Shown here: in pieces, positions 12,656-23,700 of the stretch
How the letters are laid out: each line of letters begins with the position of its first letter
How positions within the stretch are numbered: the stretch's first letter is position 1
Source: Gastrolobium villosum
Lineage: Eukaryota > Streptophyta > Magnoliopsida > Fabales > Fabaceae
Assembly: GCA_032173675.1 (NCBI GenBank)
Contig: JAVKPL010007117.1
Coordinates: 62,001-126,000, forward strand
Direction: 5' to 3'
DNA length: 64,000 nt
Made by a program: the position numbers and the translations under genes
The notes under the pieces: generated by a model
What the model was told of the DNA's origin: nothing
The model's database searches: none
What the model saw: only the letters and a program-made list of their open reading frames with translations

Positions 12656-13149
12656 TTATTTCTGAAAAATAAAAAAATATTTTTTTTGGTACATAAAAAA
12701 TATTAAGATAGTACCATTTCCATTTTTAAAAAAATTCTTAATAGATTTAAAAAACTTTATAAGCTTAAATTAGTTAAGGCCAATCGAGGTCATTTAATTT
12801 AATTTTTTTTTTGAAATAAGTCAAACAATATATGTACTATAATTATTTTAAACCGTGATGACTACATATTTCTTCTTCTCTTTTTAATAATTCTGAAAAA
12901 TTATGAAGAAAGCTCCTACCTCCCTCGTTCCAATGTTGTGTTTTATTTTCTGGTCAGATAGTGATTCTTACTTCTGGATAACAGGGTGACATTGGGAATT
13001 CGGGGTATGAAAAGTCTGTGATGACAATTACGAATTTTTTTAGGAAAAAGTTTAAAAACTCCATTGTAGAATTGTTTTGAATAACTTATATTCTTATATT
13101 ATTTTTTTAATTATTTAATTTCCTGTAATTTTTTCTATCCATCCTCTTT
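12656..13149. other. AT-rich spacer
   Basis: No gene or clear repeat was recognised. Confidence 0.5.
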
Positions 13150-14080
13150 TTACCATCGATAGAAATTTGATTAAATACACTTACTCTGCTCTTTTTAAAT
13201 GAAAAAAATAAAGTGATCAAAAAATAAAATTAAATATTACGAAAACTTAATAAAAGACTAAAAGTTAAAAGATCAAATGTGTCTAAGTAAATAAAAGATA
13301 GAATAAGGACAAAAAAATAAGACAAAATATGTGAAAATTCACAGTAATGACAAAAAAATAAAAAAAGTTTAAATGAAAAATACATATACTAAATACGAAA
13401 AAATAGAAGAAAAAAATTGCGATAAAAAATAGAAAAAAATATTACAGTTATGAATTTTCAGTATATTTGATTTGATTTTTTTTTATCCTTGATCTATTTT
13501 ATTCTTTTTATTTAGATGTGTTTGATCTTTTTTATATCTCTATTTTATTCTCTCTCTTTTTTTGACGAAAATCCATATTACATTATTACATGCGGTGCCA
13601 CAAGGCTAAAAAAAAGAAGAAAATTAAAATTAAATAGACCAAAAAATTAAAAAATAAAAATTGAAAAAACCCAAAAAAATCTAAATAAAAAATAGATCAA
13701 AGAAAAATAAATAAATGAAAAAGTAAAACCAAAGATAGTGAAAACTCATAATTGTGATTTCTTTTTTGTTTCATTTTATTTTTTATCTTCATTTTTTCTT
13801 TCTATTTTTCGTGTTCAATATATATTTTTCAATTGGAATGATTTTATTTTATTTTTTAAATTTTAGTCTTGTCTGTCACTATTGTGATTTTTAATATATC
13901 TGACCTTATTTTTTCTTCTATTTTTTTGTATTTATTCTAATCTTTTTATTTAGACACATTTGATTTTTTTTTCTATTTTTTCTTTTAGTGTTTTATTAAT
14001 TGTTCTTAGTTTTCATAATATTTGATTTTTTTTATCACTTTATTTTCTTTTTCTAAGAGGGTAAAATAGATATACTTAAT
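13150..14080. repeat. Large degenerate foldback region
   Basis: A block near 13200-13330 (AAAGTGAT...CAAATGTGTCTAA...GACAAAAAAATA) recurs inverted near 13920-14050. An inner pair around 13430-13540 and 13640-13770 is also inverted. The arms are AT-rich and diverged, consistent with an old nested foldback element. Confidence 0.5.
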
Positions 14081-14110
14081 TAAATTCCAAATAGTACTAA
14101 GTACGGGCAA

Positions 14111-14687
14111 TGTTATTAAAACCGACCCGGTCATTGACTCGGTCAAGGTACTCGGTTACTGGTTCAACCAATGGGTCACTGGTTCAACCGCATGACCCGG
14201 TAATTATATGCAATTTTATAATTTATAGTAAAAAATTATAAATATAATTAAATATCCAAAATCAAAAAAATCAAAAACTTTAATATAAAAATTAATAAAT
14301 GACATATTATTATCCAACAAAAGATAAAAAAAAAAATATAATGATCGCGATACGGGACTTTAGGTTAAGAAAATGATATCTCTAACTATAAATTAAATCA
14401 AAATTTTCTGAATAGTGCATAATTGAGATAATATTAGTGTTGTGGTACATAACTTATGTAAGTTAATAAGCAAAAAAATATTCAAATATATCCATTATGA
14501 TTTTCTTTTTGAAAAAAAAAAAATTTTTTTTTTGGGATCGGGCCGAGTCACCGGTTTTCATGAAAACCGACCTGGTCGCACCGTTTCTGATGTATAACCG
14601 GTCCGTTGCTTGAACCGGACCGGTTATATGACCGATTTACCGGTTCCCGGGTCGACCCGGCCGGGTCGGTCCAGGTTTTATAACACT
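14111..14687. mobile_element. Non-autonomous DNA transposon with GACCCGG-type ends
   Basis: Starts GTTATTAAAACCGACCCGGT and ends with the inverse GGGTCGGTCCAGGTTTTATAAC. The ends are GC-rich and full of CCGGT repeats, and the interior is AT-rich. This is a common plant non-autonomous type and has no ORF. Confidence 0.75.
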
Positions 14688-14691
14688 GAGT

Positions 14692-15525
14692 AGGGGTGAT
14701 AATAAGGCCAGGGGCCTTAGGCCCGGCTCGGCTCATCTTTTTTAATTATTGGACCCAGACTTATACTCATGCAAAATCCTTTTTATTTAAAAGGTCTCAA
14801 GCTTCCATAGCCAAGCCCGGCCTTGAAGCCTTGGAGGCTGGCCCGTATACAATAAATTTATTTATTTTTTATATTTTTATATTAATCATTTGAGACAGCG
14901 AGTGCCACTTTTCATAATTACTAACAACGATTGGTAAAGAAATAAGAGATATGAAGATGAAGATAAGATGTAGAAAAAGAAAGATTAAAAATGAAAAAAA
15001 AGAAGATGAAGGTAATTCCGTTGCTGATGCTTTGGCAACTAAATGAAGACTATTAGACACCTGAGATCTACAACTTTTTCTTGAAGTCCCTATAGATTGT
15101 AGAGAGTTGTTTGCTAGAGATTTGATGGGCACTACTTGCCCTAGACTCTGCTTTGTTTCTAGTTCTGTTGCTTTCCCCTTTGTTCAAAAAAAAAATTAAG
15201 GAAAAGCAACGTAAAGTAAAGTAAATGTGTCGTTGTTATTTTGACTTTTTAATATTAATATGTTTTTTTATTATAAAAGACACAGCTATTACTTTTTTAC
15301 AAAAAAATAATGGGTTAAATATTGCTGCAAATTGAAAGGTAAGGTTTTTATTTCTAATAAATAAACAGGTCACAGGCTTAATACAGACTTTTATTTTTTG
15401 TAAATGAACCAGGCCACAAGTTAATATTATATTCGTAACAGGTAACAGGCTAAGGCCAGTCTGACACGTTTAAATATAGTCTTGGCCCGTTAAGATCAAA
15501 GCTCGGCTCGGCCCGTTACACCCCT
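14692..15525. mobile_element. Non-autonomous DNA transposon with TAGGGGTG / CACCCCTA ends
   Basis: Begins TAGGGGTGATAATAAGGCC and ends GGCCCGTTACACCCCTA, with repeated GGCCC/GGCTCGG motifs near both ends. It contains a LINE 3' end fragment. A diverged relative is visible at about 28735-28900. Confidence 0.7.
14980..15192 (+). mobile_element. LINE 3' end fragment (RNase H tail and poly-A)
   Basis: The plus strand encodes EGNSVADALATK near 15007-15043, the hallmark end of the RNase H-like domain of plant non-LTR retrotransposons. About 140 bp of typical LINE tail follows and then an A-run at 15186-15195. The fragment is truncated at its 5' side and sits inside the 14692-15525 element. Confidence 0.65.
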
Positions 15526-15717
15526 AGGGGTGTGGATGAAAAAAAAGCATAGGATATAAGTGATTCAACGCAACACCATAGGATTTTATTTTATTTTTGA
15601 ACTTTTCCCTTTTTTTATATTACTTTAATCTTTTTGGTTTTATAAATTAAAACAAACATTTATTTGTTTAAGTCCGAAGGGATTTATTAATCTCCTTTAA
15701 TAGAGACAACTTATATA

Positions 15718-15855
15718 TCAATGGAGGTTGGCTCAAGTGGTAAGGTACTTGCGTTCACTCAAGGAATGACTTGAGTTCGAGACCTTGTGTATGTAAAAAA
15801 TGGACCCGACATAATCGGGCTCCGGAAACCAGTATAGCAATCAAAAAAATAAAGA
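15718..15855 (+). mobile_element. tRNA-derived SINE
   Basis: A-box-like GGTTGGCTCAAGTGGTAAGG and B-box-like GAGTTCGAGACC are correctly spaced. Near-identical 14-bp repeats beginning AGACAAC flank it at 15704 and 15856. Confidence 0.7.
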
Positions 15856-15968
15856 AGACAACCTATAAACAAATTACGTGCGTCCCATCATTTAAAAAAA
15901 ATCACACAATTTTTTATGTCTCACAGTATATAATTGTCTCCAGGAGACAATTTAAACGCAAGTATGAA

Positions 15969-16310
15969 TTATTTGCCCAATAAATCTAGAATGGATGCTC
16001 GGTGAAGTTCTCTTGTAACTTCTGAGAGAAGTTCTTGCCCACAACTCAAAGCAGAGAGTAATCACGAACTCAACTGTTGTCAGTGAACATATAAAACAAG
16101 TGGTCGATGCTTGAACTCAGAAAAACTGTCGGAGAAAGGTGGCGAAAACAAGCATGGAGAAGACACTCACCTTTTAAGTTCACTGATAAATTCACTAAAA
16201 GCTCTAAGAACCAGGATAGAGGCCCATGCATAGACTTGGATCTTATAAGGATAAGCTAAAGAAATTTCTGCCTTTGGTTCAGATCCCCCGCAAATAATAC
16301 CAACGTAAGC
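15969..16310 (-). pseudogene. Two-exon coding remnant, unidentified
   Basis: On the minus strand an acceptor (CATGTAG) opens a 140-bp exon, 16310-16171, encoding 46 residues beginning AYVGIICGGSEPKAEIS and ending FSEFISELK. A perfect donor (AG|GTGAGT) follows, then a 126-bp intron ending TTTGAG, and a 76-bp last exon, 16044-15969, which reads to TAA with LLSEVTRELHRASILDLLGK at the C-terminus. Both exons are in the same frame across the junction. I do not recognise the protein. No upstream exon is certain. A possible 48-bp first exon at 17068-17021 ends in phase 0 on a GT donor and would splice to it, with the SINE in the intron. It could be a small real gene, a truncated duplicate or a transposon-captured fragment. 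Confidence 0.45.
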
Positions 16311-16691
16311 CTACATGACATGTTTCGTATTCGGTTGGCAGTAAGTTAAAAAATTTTATTTTTTTTGTTAGAAGAGTAAACATGAATTTTCATATATTTG
16401 ATTTATTATTCATGAATATAATCGTTTTTTAAGAATAATGATATTAATAACTAAAAAAGTAATTGAATTCAATATATATTAACATTTAAATTTTACAACT
16501 TTACGCATCATTAAGTTGCAAAAAACTAACCGATTAAATTAAAAAAACTCAATTAGTGTAATGTTTGTCTTTGGCTCATTGAACTCAAGAGCTCATGAGC
16601 TTTGGTGTAGTTCACCCGTCCATTGTGGTCCGAAATATCAAATTATGAACTAAGAAAGCTATGAGATAAACAGCATATTGAATATTGGTTA

Positions 16692-16843
16692 GAGGGCCGA
16701 CCCCCCAGTTCAATACCCACTCGTGAGTGTCTGGGGAAGGACATACAAGTCCAGCCTTACCCCCGCTTTTGCGGAGAGGCCGACTCGAAGCCGGGACCTT
16801 GGACATCACGGTAAGCAAGCTTACCACTGAGCCAAGCCGGCAC
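16692..16843 (-). mobile_element. SINE, same family as 10943-11096, fused to an inverted flank copy
   Basis: On the minus strand the head reads GCCGGCTTGGCTCAGTGGTA (A box), followed by a B box (GGCTTCGAGTC) and the same tail wording as the intron SINE. The tail side is bounded by ATATTGAATATTGGTTA at 16675-16691. The matching 17-bp repeat is not next to the head but at 16957-16973, after a 113-bp inverted copy of downstream sequence. Confidence 0.85.
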
Positions 16844-17087
16844 TTGCTCGTTCCAACATGGCTATGTTAGCGCCTCCTTCTATCTGTATAGGATATGGGA
16901 AGACGGGTTTTTTTTTTTCCTTCTTTTTGGTCAAGAATTATAGCCTCATAACCAATATATTGAATATTGGTTATGAGGCTATAATTCTTGACCAAAAAGA
17001 AGGAAAAAAAAAAAAAAAACCGTCTTCCCATATCCTATACAGATAGAAGGAGGCGCTAACATAGCCATGTTGGAACGAGCAAGTGCC
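16839..17087. repeat. Near-perfect 120-bp palindrome with 5-bp spacer
   Basis: The left arm at 16839-16958 is the reverse complement of the right arm at 16964-17087. The only difference visible is the length of the internal T/A run (a G3T11 versus a G2T16 equivalent). The left arm abuts the SINE head. The right arm continues into ordinary flanking DNA, so the left arm is the copied one. The arms are not AT-rich junk and could encode peptide on either strand. Confidence 0.95.
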
Positions 17088-17546
17088 TTGGCATTGGCTG
17101 GATTGGCTGGTTTCCAATATCAGAAGTTTTTATTGATCTTCATTGACAATAAATGGTTTGCTTCCTTCATAGTTGCTGGTTTTGGCACTAGTTTCCTTCA
17201 TGGTTGGCTAATTTTTAGAACTAGCTTCCCAATTTTTTTGGCTCTGCCACCGGAAGAAGGGTACAACTTCTAGTTTTTTTTTTAATAATGAAAATAGATA
17301 GTAATCAAATATGATTTGAGTTAATGTGAGGCCGAATTTCAAATGTATTCGTCTGTTAAGATGTTTCAGTTGTTTACAGCACTATACTTCAATTTGACAC
17401 CTACCATTAATGAGAAACGACTCATCTACTATGAAATTTTCTTGAATTTAACTTTTGTCACTTTATTCCTGCAGGAGCAAAGAATCCATTATTGCATTGA
17501 CTATGAGAGAAGCCAAGGTTATGCCAAAAACATTATATAGTTCAGT
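17088..17546. other. Region with coding-like signals, no gene called
   Basis: A plus-strand frame runs from 17067 to 17273. An acceptor-like TTTATTCCTGCAG at 17462-17474 precedes a 66-bp open stretch to TAG at 17538-17540. Neither matches a family I know, and the splice pattern cannot be closed. Confidence 0.25.
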
Positions 17547-17594
17547 TTTGATCTACTAGACATACATGAATTTGATCTACTAGACATACATGAA
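17547..17594. repeat. Perfect tandem duplication, 2 x 24 bp
   Basis: TTTGATCTACTAGACATACA plus TGAA occurs twice in a row. Confidence 0.95.
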
Positions 17595-18616
17595 TTAGTT
17601 GACTCCTACTTTATCCACTAAGCAATTTAGACTAACAAATTTAATTAACTATTCTATTCCTTCCTTTGTCATCCTTCGATAACCTCAAGGTTGTGTGCAG
17701 TTAGTAATTGACTAGTGAGCCAATAAACTTGAATAGCGAGGGCTTGGTTTTCAAGTTGATGATGAGCTGCATGATTTGCCCCACGGTAGGTGTTACAGAG
17801 TTACACCTAGGTGAATTTCGTCATTTATGATGTGCACTATTGAGTAAGTTACCATATTCATGAGAAGTAGTATCTTGTAGTTACAGACAGATCAGGAGCA
17901 GTGCTGGAGTCTATTTCTACTTGCAGATGAATAAATATCTCTGTCTCAGACTCTCAGGAGCAATTGTCACACACACCACACGACTTTCCATGAACACCAT
18001 AATTGCGACTCACAATTGACACGGGCACTATTATTATAAGTGTCTGTGTACACGTATATAATATAACATATTAGAATTTAGAAATATTGTCATTTTCGTT
18101 CAAAGATTAAGGTCCAAGTCTAATTAGCATTTGGTGTGTGACCAGAATGGGATGGAGATTTTTTCTATTTTATTTTTTTATTGGTTCTATCGCTCTGAAT
18201 GGAAGTAAAGTATATTATTTTTTAAACTCATATTTTGTTAATTTTAAAATATAAATAAAATATATTACATATATTTGATTCTAATACATATCCGAAACGT
18301 TACCTATGTATGTACGCGGATTTGTTGTTCCGTGCCATTTGTGGTGACGGGGGATACATCACTGCCTACTACCCACCCAGGCTTCATTTACGTCCCGTGA
18401 TATCCGGACACTATTAAATGAGGCCCTTTATTTTCCAAATCATAATGGCAATTTGAATGTCCTTGGAGCTGTGGTGTGGGCCTCAATGCTCCGTCATGTT
18501 GCCATCTCAAAGTCGACAGTTAGCCCGATATGTTAGGCCTATAATCTTTTATAACAACTTTTAATTTGATTCATATTTTTTTTTTTTAGAAAAGTTATAT
18601 TTATAAATTGTAAATA
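17595..18616. other. Spacer, no gene seen
   Basis: Non-coding. AATAAA-like signals near 17929 and moderately GC-rich patches (18330-18520) are the only notable points. Confidence 0.4.
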
Positions 18617-18740
18617 ACCAATTCAACCCAAAAGTTTAAGTATATATATATATATGTAAAGAACTAATTCAACTCAAAAGCTTAAGCTGTTGGGTGAGGC
18701 TACATTAATGGTTTTTATATATTTCAACATAAATTTTTTA
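18617..18740. repeat. Dispersed repeat, AACCAATTCAACCCAAAAG type
   Basis: This segment has an internal near-duplication and resembles 22728-22985 (AAGAACCAATTTAATCCAAAAG, then a GGTAAGACTACATTAATAAT block). It looks like part of an older dispersed element. Confidence 0.45.
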
Positions 18741-19314
18741 TTTACAAACTTTTATAAATTATACTATGTACTAAGGATAGCATATTCCATCATATAGTGT
18801 ACTACCTCTAATATATTGTATAGTTTATAAAAAAAATTGTAAATATAACCGTCCTTTTTTTTTAATGTAAAAATTCAGTTTTTAAAGTTTACTTTGTTTC
18901 GATTAATTTTATTAATATTCCACGACATTGAAGCTAAGTTATTGTTACTTAGAGAATTTTTTAAAAAAAATTAATAACTTAGTTGAAACTTTACAATTAT
19001 AAGACATTAATAATTGAGAAATATATTTTTTATTACGTCAAGATGAAAACATTAATTTATTAAACAATTTCAGTAACCTATAGTAAATATTCCTTATTAT
19101 TTTGTCAAACGCAACCTTTTTGTTTGCAAGAGATATAAGGGCGTGATTTTACAAAACATTTCCTGTTTCCATTCTTTATTCTCATTTTTTAAAAATTATT
19201 TTCATTTTCAAATTTTCATGCTTTAAAAATATGTTTACTTCCTGTCATTTTCATCTGAATTGCCAAATTTTCATGGGAGGATGTTCAACAGTTTCTTCCT
19301 CCTCATTAATATAA

Positions 19315-19478
19315 AGAGGGAGATATTTTGACTACCAAAATTTTCCACTACCAATCTAATTATCATTGGATCAAAGAAAGAATGCTAAAAAATTTATGAA
19401 GAGAGAGAAAATATTGATCCAATAATGATTAGATAAGTAGTAAATTGGTAGTGGAAAAATTTATTATATCCCTCCTCT
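19315..19478. mobile_element. MITE family 2 copy
   Basis: Starts AGAGGGAGATATTTTGACTA and ends inverted in CCCTCCTCT. TAATATAA-like sequence flanks both sides, compatible with an 8- to 9-bp target duplication. Confidence 0.75.
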
Positions 19479-19986
19479 AATATAATTACACACTTCCATT
19501 CCCTGCATCAAAACCCCTTTACTACACAGGCAGCAATTAAATTTAAGGGTTCGCTTTTTTCTAAAGTCAATATAGATAATTTATTTATATTGATACATTG
19601 AGCCCAAAACGACGTAATTTTAAATCAGAAATTTTATAATTATAATTTATTTCAAGGTTATAATAGTCTTTTTCATTATACTTTTTTAACTTTTCAACCC
19701 AAAACGACGTTGTTTTGTGAGTTAACGTAGATAACTTGTCTACATTTACTATAGAAATATTAAAGCCTAAATTTAAACTACTAAATTTAAAAATCCTGCA
19801 TTTTATGGCTCAACAATAGAGAGAAATTACTCCGCCCTATTTGTATTATATATGGTGTGTAATCTTTTTCCCTTTAATTTGCTCTGCACTTTTTCTTCAT
19901 TCATTCACTGAACTTAAAAGAGATTTTTGGTGAACGGCCTTGTCGTTTAATGTCATCTAACATCTTTGGAAATACTTGATTTCTAT
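19479..19986. other. Spacer, no gene seen
   Basis: AT-rich. It contains two similar ACGACGT-containing blocks (about 19600-19660 and 19690-19750), possibly an old duplication. Confidence 0.4.
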
Positions 19987-20395
19987 GAAGCACCGACACT
20001 TCAAAAAACCTGACGTGTCGTGTCCGACACTTCCCGACACTCCCCGACACTCCAACACGCATTATAGAAATTCAAAAAAAAAGGTTAAAAGGTTGCGTTA
20101 TGTTGAGTTTTTAGTTCCAACTATTAGATTTGTTGGATTACGATTATCATTTTATTGAGTTTAATATAAATATTTGGGATATCTCATGTTTTGTTGCAAA
20201 ATTTATGAATATTATAAGTTTAGATTCATTTTTTTGTTAAATTATTAATTCTTAAGTATAATATACACTATATAAAAAATATTATTTAATATCAAGACGT
20301 GTCCTGACGTGTCGAAATCTAACATTTTTTAGAATTAACGTATCGGAATGTCGTGTCGTATCGTGTCACATATCCCGTGTCGGTATCGGTGCTTC
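19987..20395 (+). mobile_element. Terminal-inverted-repeat element family 3, copy 1
   Basis: Begins GAAGCACCGACACTTC and ends GTCGGTATCGGTGCTTC, giving inverted GAAGCACCGA termini. The ends are rich in GTGTCG/CGACAC words. The interior is AT-rich and contains AGTTCCAACTATTAGATT. A second copy lies in the opposite orientation at 32029-32378. Confidence 0.8.
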
Positions 20396-20774
20396 TTGAT
20401 TTTGAGTTTAATTCTTAGCGAGTCTCATTACTCGATCGTATTTAATTAGCTATCCAAAATGCATTTTTCCATTCAGGGAGTTAATCTTCAAACAATAAAT
20501 AATAAAGTAATTGTTCACAAAAGATACATTGTCATTCATAATTATGAGGAAACTCCGTGATTCTCGATCATATCCCATAAATGACATACGTTATATAACA
20601 TATGTAGTCTATGGAGATACAGAGAACTTGTTTTATTTTTATTATTGCTAATCGCAAAGAACAGTGACATTTCCCTGTCCATTTGAACATTGCACATTTT
20701 ACAGTTGTCAAACATAACGGAAATACCGAAAGAGTATTGGTTATATAGCTAATTACAGCTTTAACCATAACCCT
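20396..20774. other. 3' flank of the minus-strand pectin methylesterase
   Basis: Likely 3' UTR and downstream flank; no separate gene is recognised. Confidence 0.5.
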
Positions 20775-23700
20775 TCAACTAAGATCAGAGAAAAATGGAA
20801 TATTGGTGGAGTTCAACCAATCATTACCTTGTATGAACTCTCCAACAGTGAATTGGCTAGCCTCAGTGGAATTTTTGATGACCCTATAACCTGGCCACGT
20901 AACTCTGGCACTTGTATTCGAACCAGGACCCGTATTCATGTACTCTCCATAATAAAGTGTATCCAATGCAAACGTTCCATTCCATTCCAACCACCCTGCA
21001 GGGTCTATCAGATCTTCCATGAAAGATTTGAGATAAACAGTTCTTGAATACTTTTTCCAAGGACGACCAAGGTAAGTCTTGAATGTAGATTTGACTGGGA
21101 TTAAATCAGCTGCAGCAGCAACCTTGCAATTCAAGATAGAAATCCCAGTGTTTTGGTTAGGGTCTTCTCTGCCTTGTGCAGTGAACAAGTTCTTTTGGTT
21201 TTCATTAGGCTTGCGTGCGTATAAGTTGCAGTTTTGAAAGACCACTGCAGCATTGCCAAAGATGAAGTCTACGGTTCCATAAATGTCACATTCACGGTAG
21301 AATTGACGGAGAGAGTGGACATAGAGAGTGTCTTGGTATGCAACGAAGCTGCATTGGTAGAAGGCTGAGAAATCAGCACCACTCCTCACCGCCACTGCTT
21401 GGTGTTTGCTTGGCCCTGCTGAGTTCTCAAAGGTTATACCCTTCGCTATGAACCTGTCTCCTACCGTAGCTGAAAACAATATCAAACGCTTAATTAGAAT
21501 TTGAAGGACTGTATAAAACAATGAACCAAGAGAGTAAATTAAGTTTAATTCATATCCGTAATGTGTTAACTACCGAGCAAATTAAAGAATGAAGTATAAA
21601 TAAAAAAAAAGGGTTTTATAAGAGTTATCTTGTAGGAAAAATGATTCTGTTATGTTATAGAGATTCGTTTTGTGTGCCAGAAATTTTTTTTTATGCTGTG
21701 TCGAAATCGCGCTCATAAATGCGCTTCGCCTTTTATTTGTCAATTCTACTCTGCAGTTTTGTCACTTATGAATACTGAAAATATCTGCCAGAACAATGTT
21801 TCCCTCCAAATTATTCCAACCAACACATTGCTTCCCTCCAAAATCTCAACCATCAAGCGCACCGACGCCTTGGGCCGGCCGGCTCTTCTCACGGCTCGTA
21901 CTTGCGTGTTAAAAATAATTTCCGAAACGCGGTCAATGTTTCCCGACACATGTTTTCGACACGCGGTCAACGCTCCGACACACTGTCCCCATTTTCTAGG
22001 CCCCACAAAATATTGTGTGTATAAGAAATTTTTTGTGCTCTTGTTAAATAATAGATCATAAACTGATAAAAAAACATCAAAGAAGTAATTAATGAAGTGG
22101 GTCTGCTGTACTGATAAGTAGGGATACAAACCAGAATTTCCCTTATTGGGCTTGAGCAATGTGGACCCCTTCAATCACCCAATTAAAAAAAGGTAAGTCC
22201 TCTTTTTGGGAAGAATAATAAATTTATAACGCAAAGCTGAGGTCCAACTTCACTAAATTATTAAGATTCTCGTCTGTTCTTTTACTTTGTCTTTCAAACT
22301 AGAGTTGTCGGCAACTACAAGGAAAAACGAAATTGGGTTTTGTAATATGTTGTTCTTGAGTTTAAAAGCACAAAAATATATGACAAACTTCGAATCGCAC
22401 ATCTAATATTATTTGTATGGGTTTCTCTTCTTGGTGCTGTCCACCCCATAAGTCCCATCGATTAACCTTTTGATTTTTAATAACATTTTGCAAATCATTG
22501 ATATGTTAATTCTTCTTCCTAGATCCTATTCTGAATTTCCCACGTGATGTGCGAGACCCCAACGTTAATTTAATAGGACGTGCTAATTGATTATATAATT
22601 AGGAATTTAGGATCATGCTCGTGCAGCTAGGAATAACAGCCCTACAGCGTGGTGTTGCTTATTCAATTTTTATCAGATCTAGAAAGCCCAATGAGAATTG
22701 CAGCATGTTTGGATTATGTAAAAGAACCAATTTAATCCAAAAGTTTAAGTTGGTGGGTAAGATTAAATTAATAATTTTATATATTTTTAATATGCTCCCT
22801 CACACGAGAGTCCACTAGACTTAAATAATGGACAATACACAGATTCATCTACCTGTGCTGAGAAATTCCACATGAATTGATTAATTATTAATTAAATGGG
22901 GGTGGTGAGGATCAAACCCATGATGCCAAGGCTCTAAGCTTAGCCTTGTGGGTAAGACTACATTAATAATTTCATATATTAGAATTTGTATTTAAAGTGT
23001 ATATACTAAACTTTATCTATAAATAACATATTTAACAAAAATAAGCAAATGAAACATATAACCAGACGCAAAATTTGAATAAAAAACCATTTGTGCTTTA
23101 TAATTTATATAAAAAATTTCCCATCTCATTTTTAGTCTATGTATCAACTTTAATATCTCCCATAATATAAAATTAGCTGAAAATTATTGTTCATTAAATT
23201 TTATGGAGTGAAATTAAATCATTAGATATATTTAAATTTATTGTACTAAGGATTGCGTTAATCTACTGAACTATTCAGTAAACACATTTTTAATGTCAGA
23301 TCTTTAGCATAACGTGTTTTGCAAAACCAAAGCAGTACTTTCTTATGCCTTTCAAAAATAAATCGTTGACAAAAATCTCTTTACTTCTGCCCGATATTTT
23401 GTGTATTCTCTATACTTTCCTTTTCTTTGGTGGGCTTTCTCGATCTCTATACGTCCTTGTTTGCTTGATTGGTAGGGCAAATTTGTGTTTACAGCTACAA
23501 GATAACCTATATGGACCCATACATGTCTTTCGGTGTTCAATCATGGCCAAGTGGAAACTTAAAAAATATTTTAAAAGGAAAAAACCAATGTACGTAGTTC
23601 TTAGTTCTAACATTCAAATCCAAGTTGTGTTCGAGACAAGAAATTTTTTAAAAAAGGTATAGTATTTAATGTTTTTAAATGCCGATAAGAATCTATCTAC

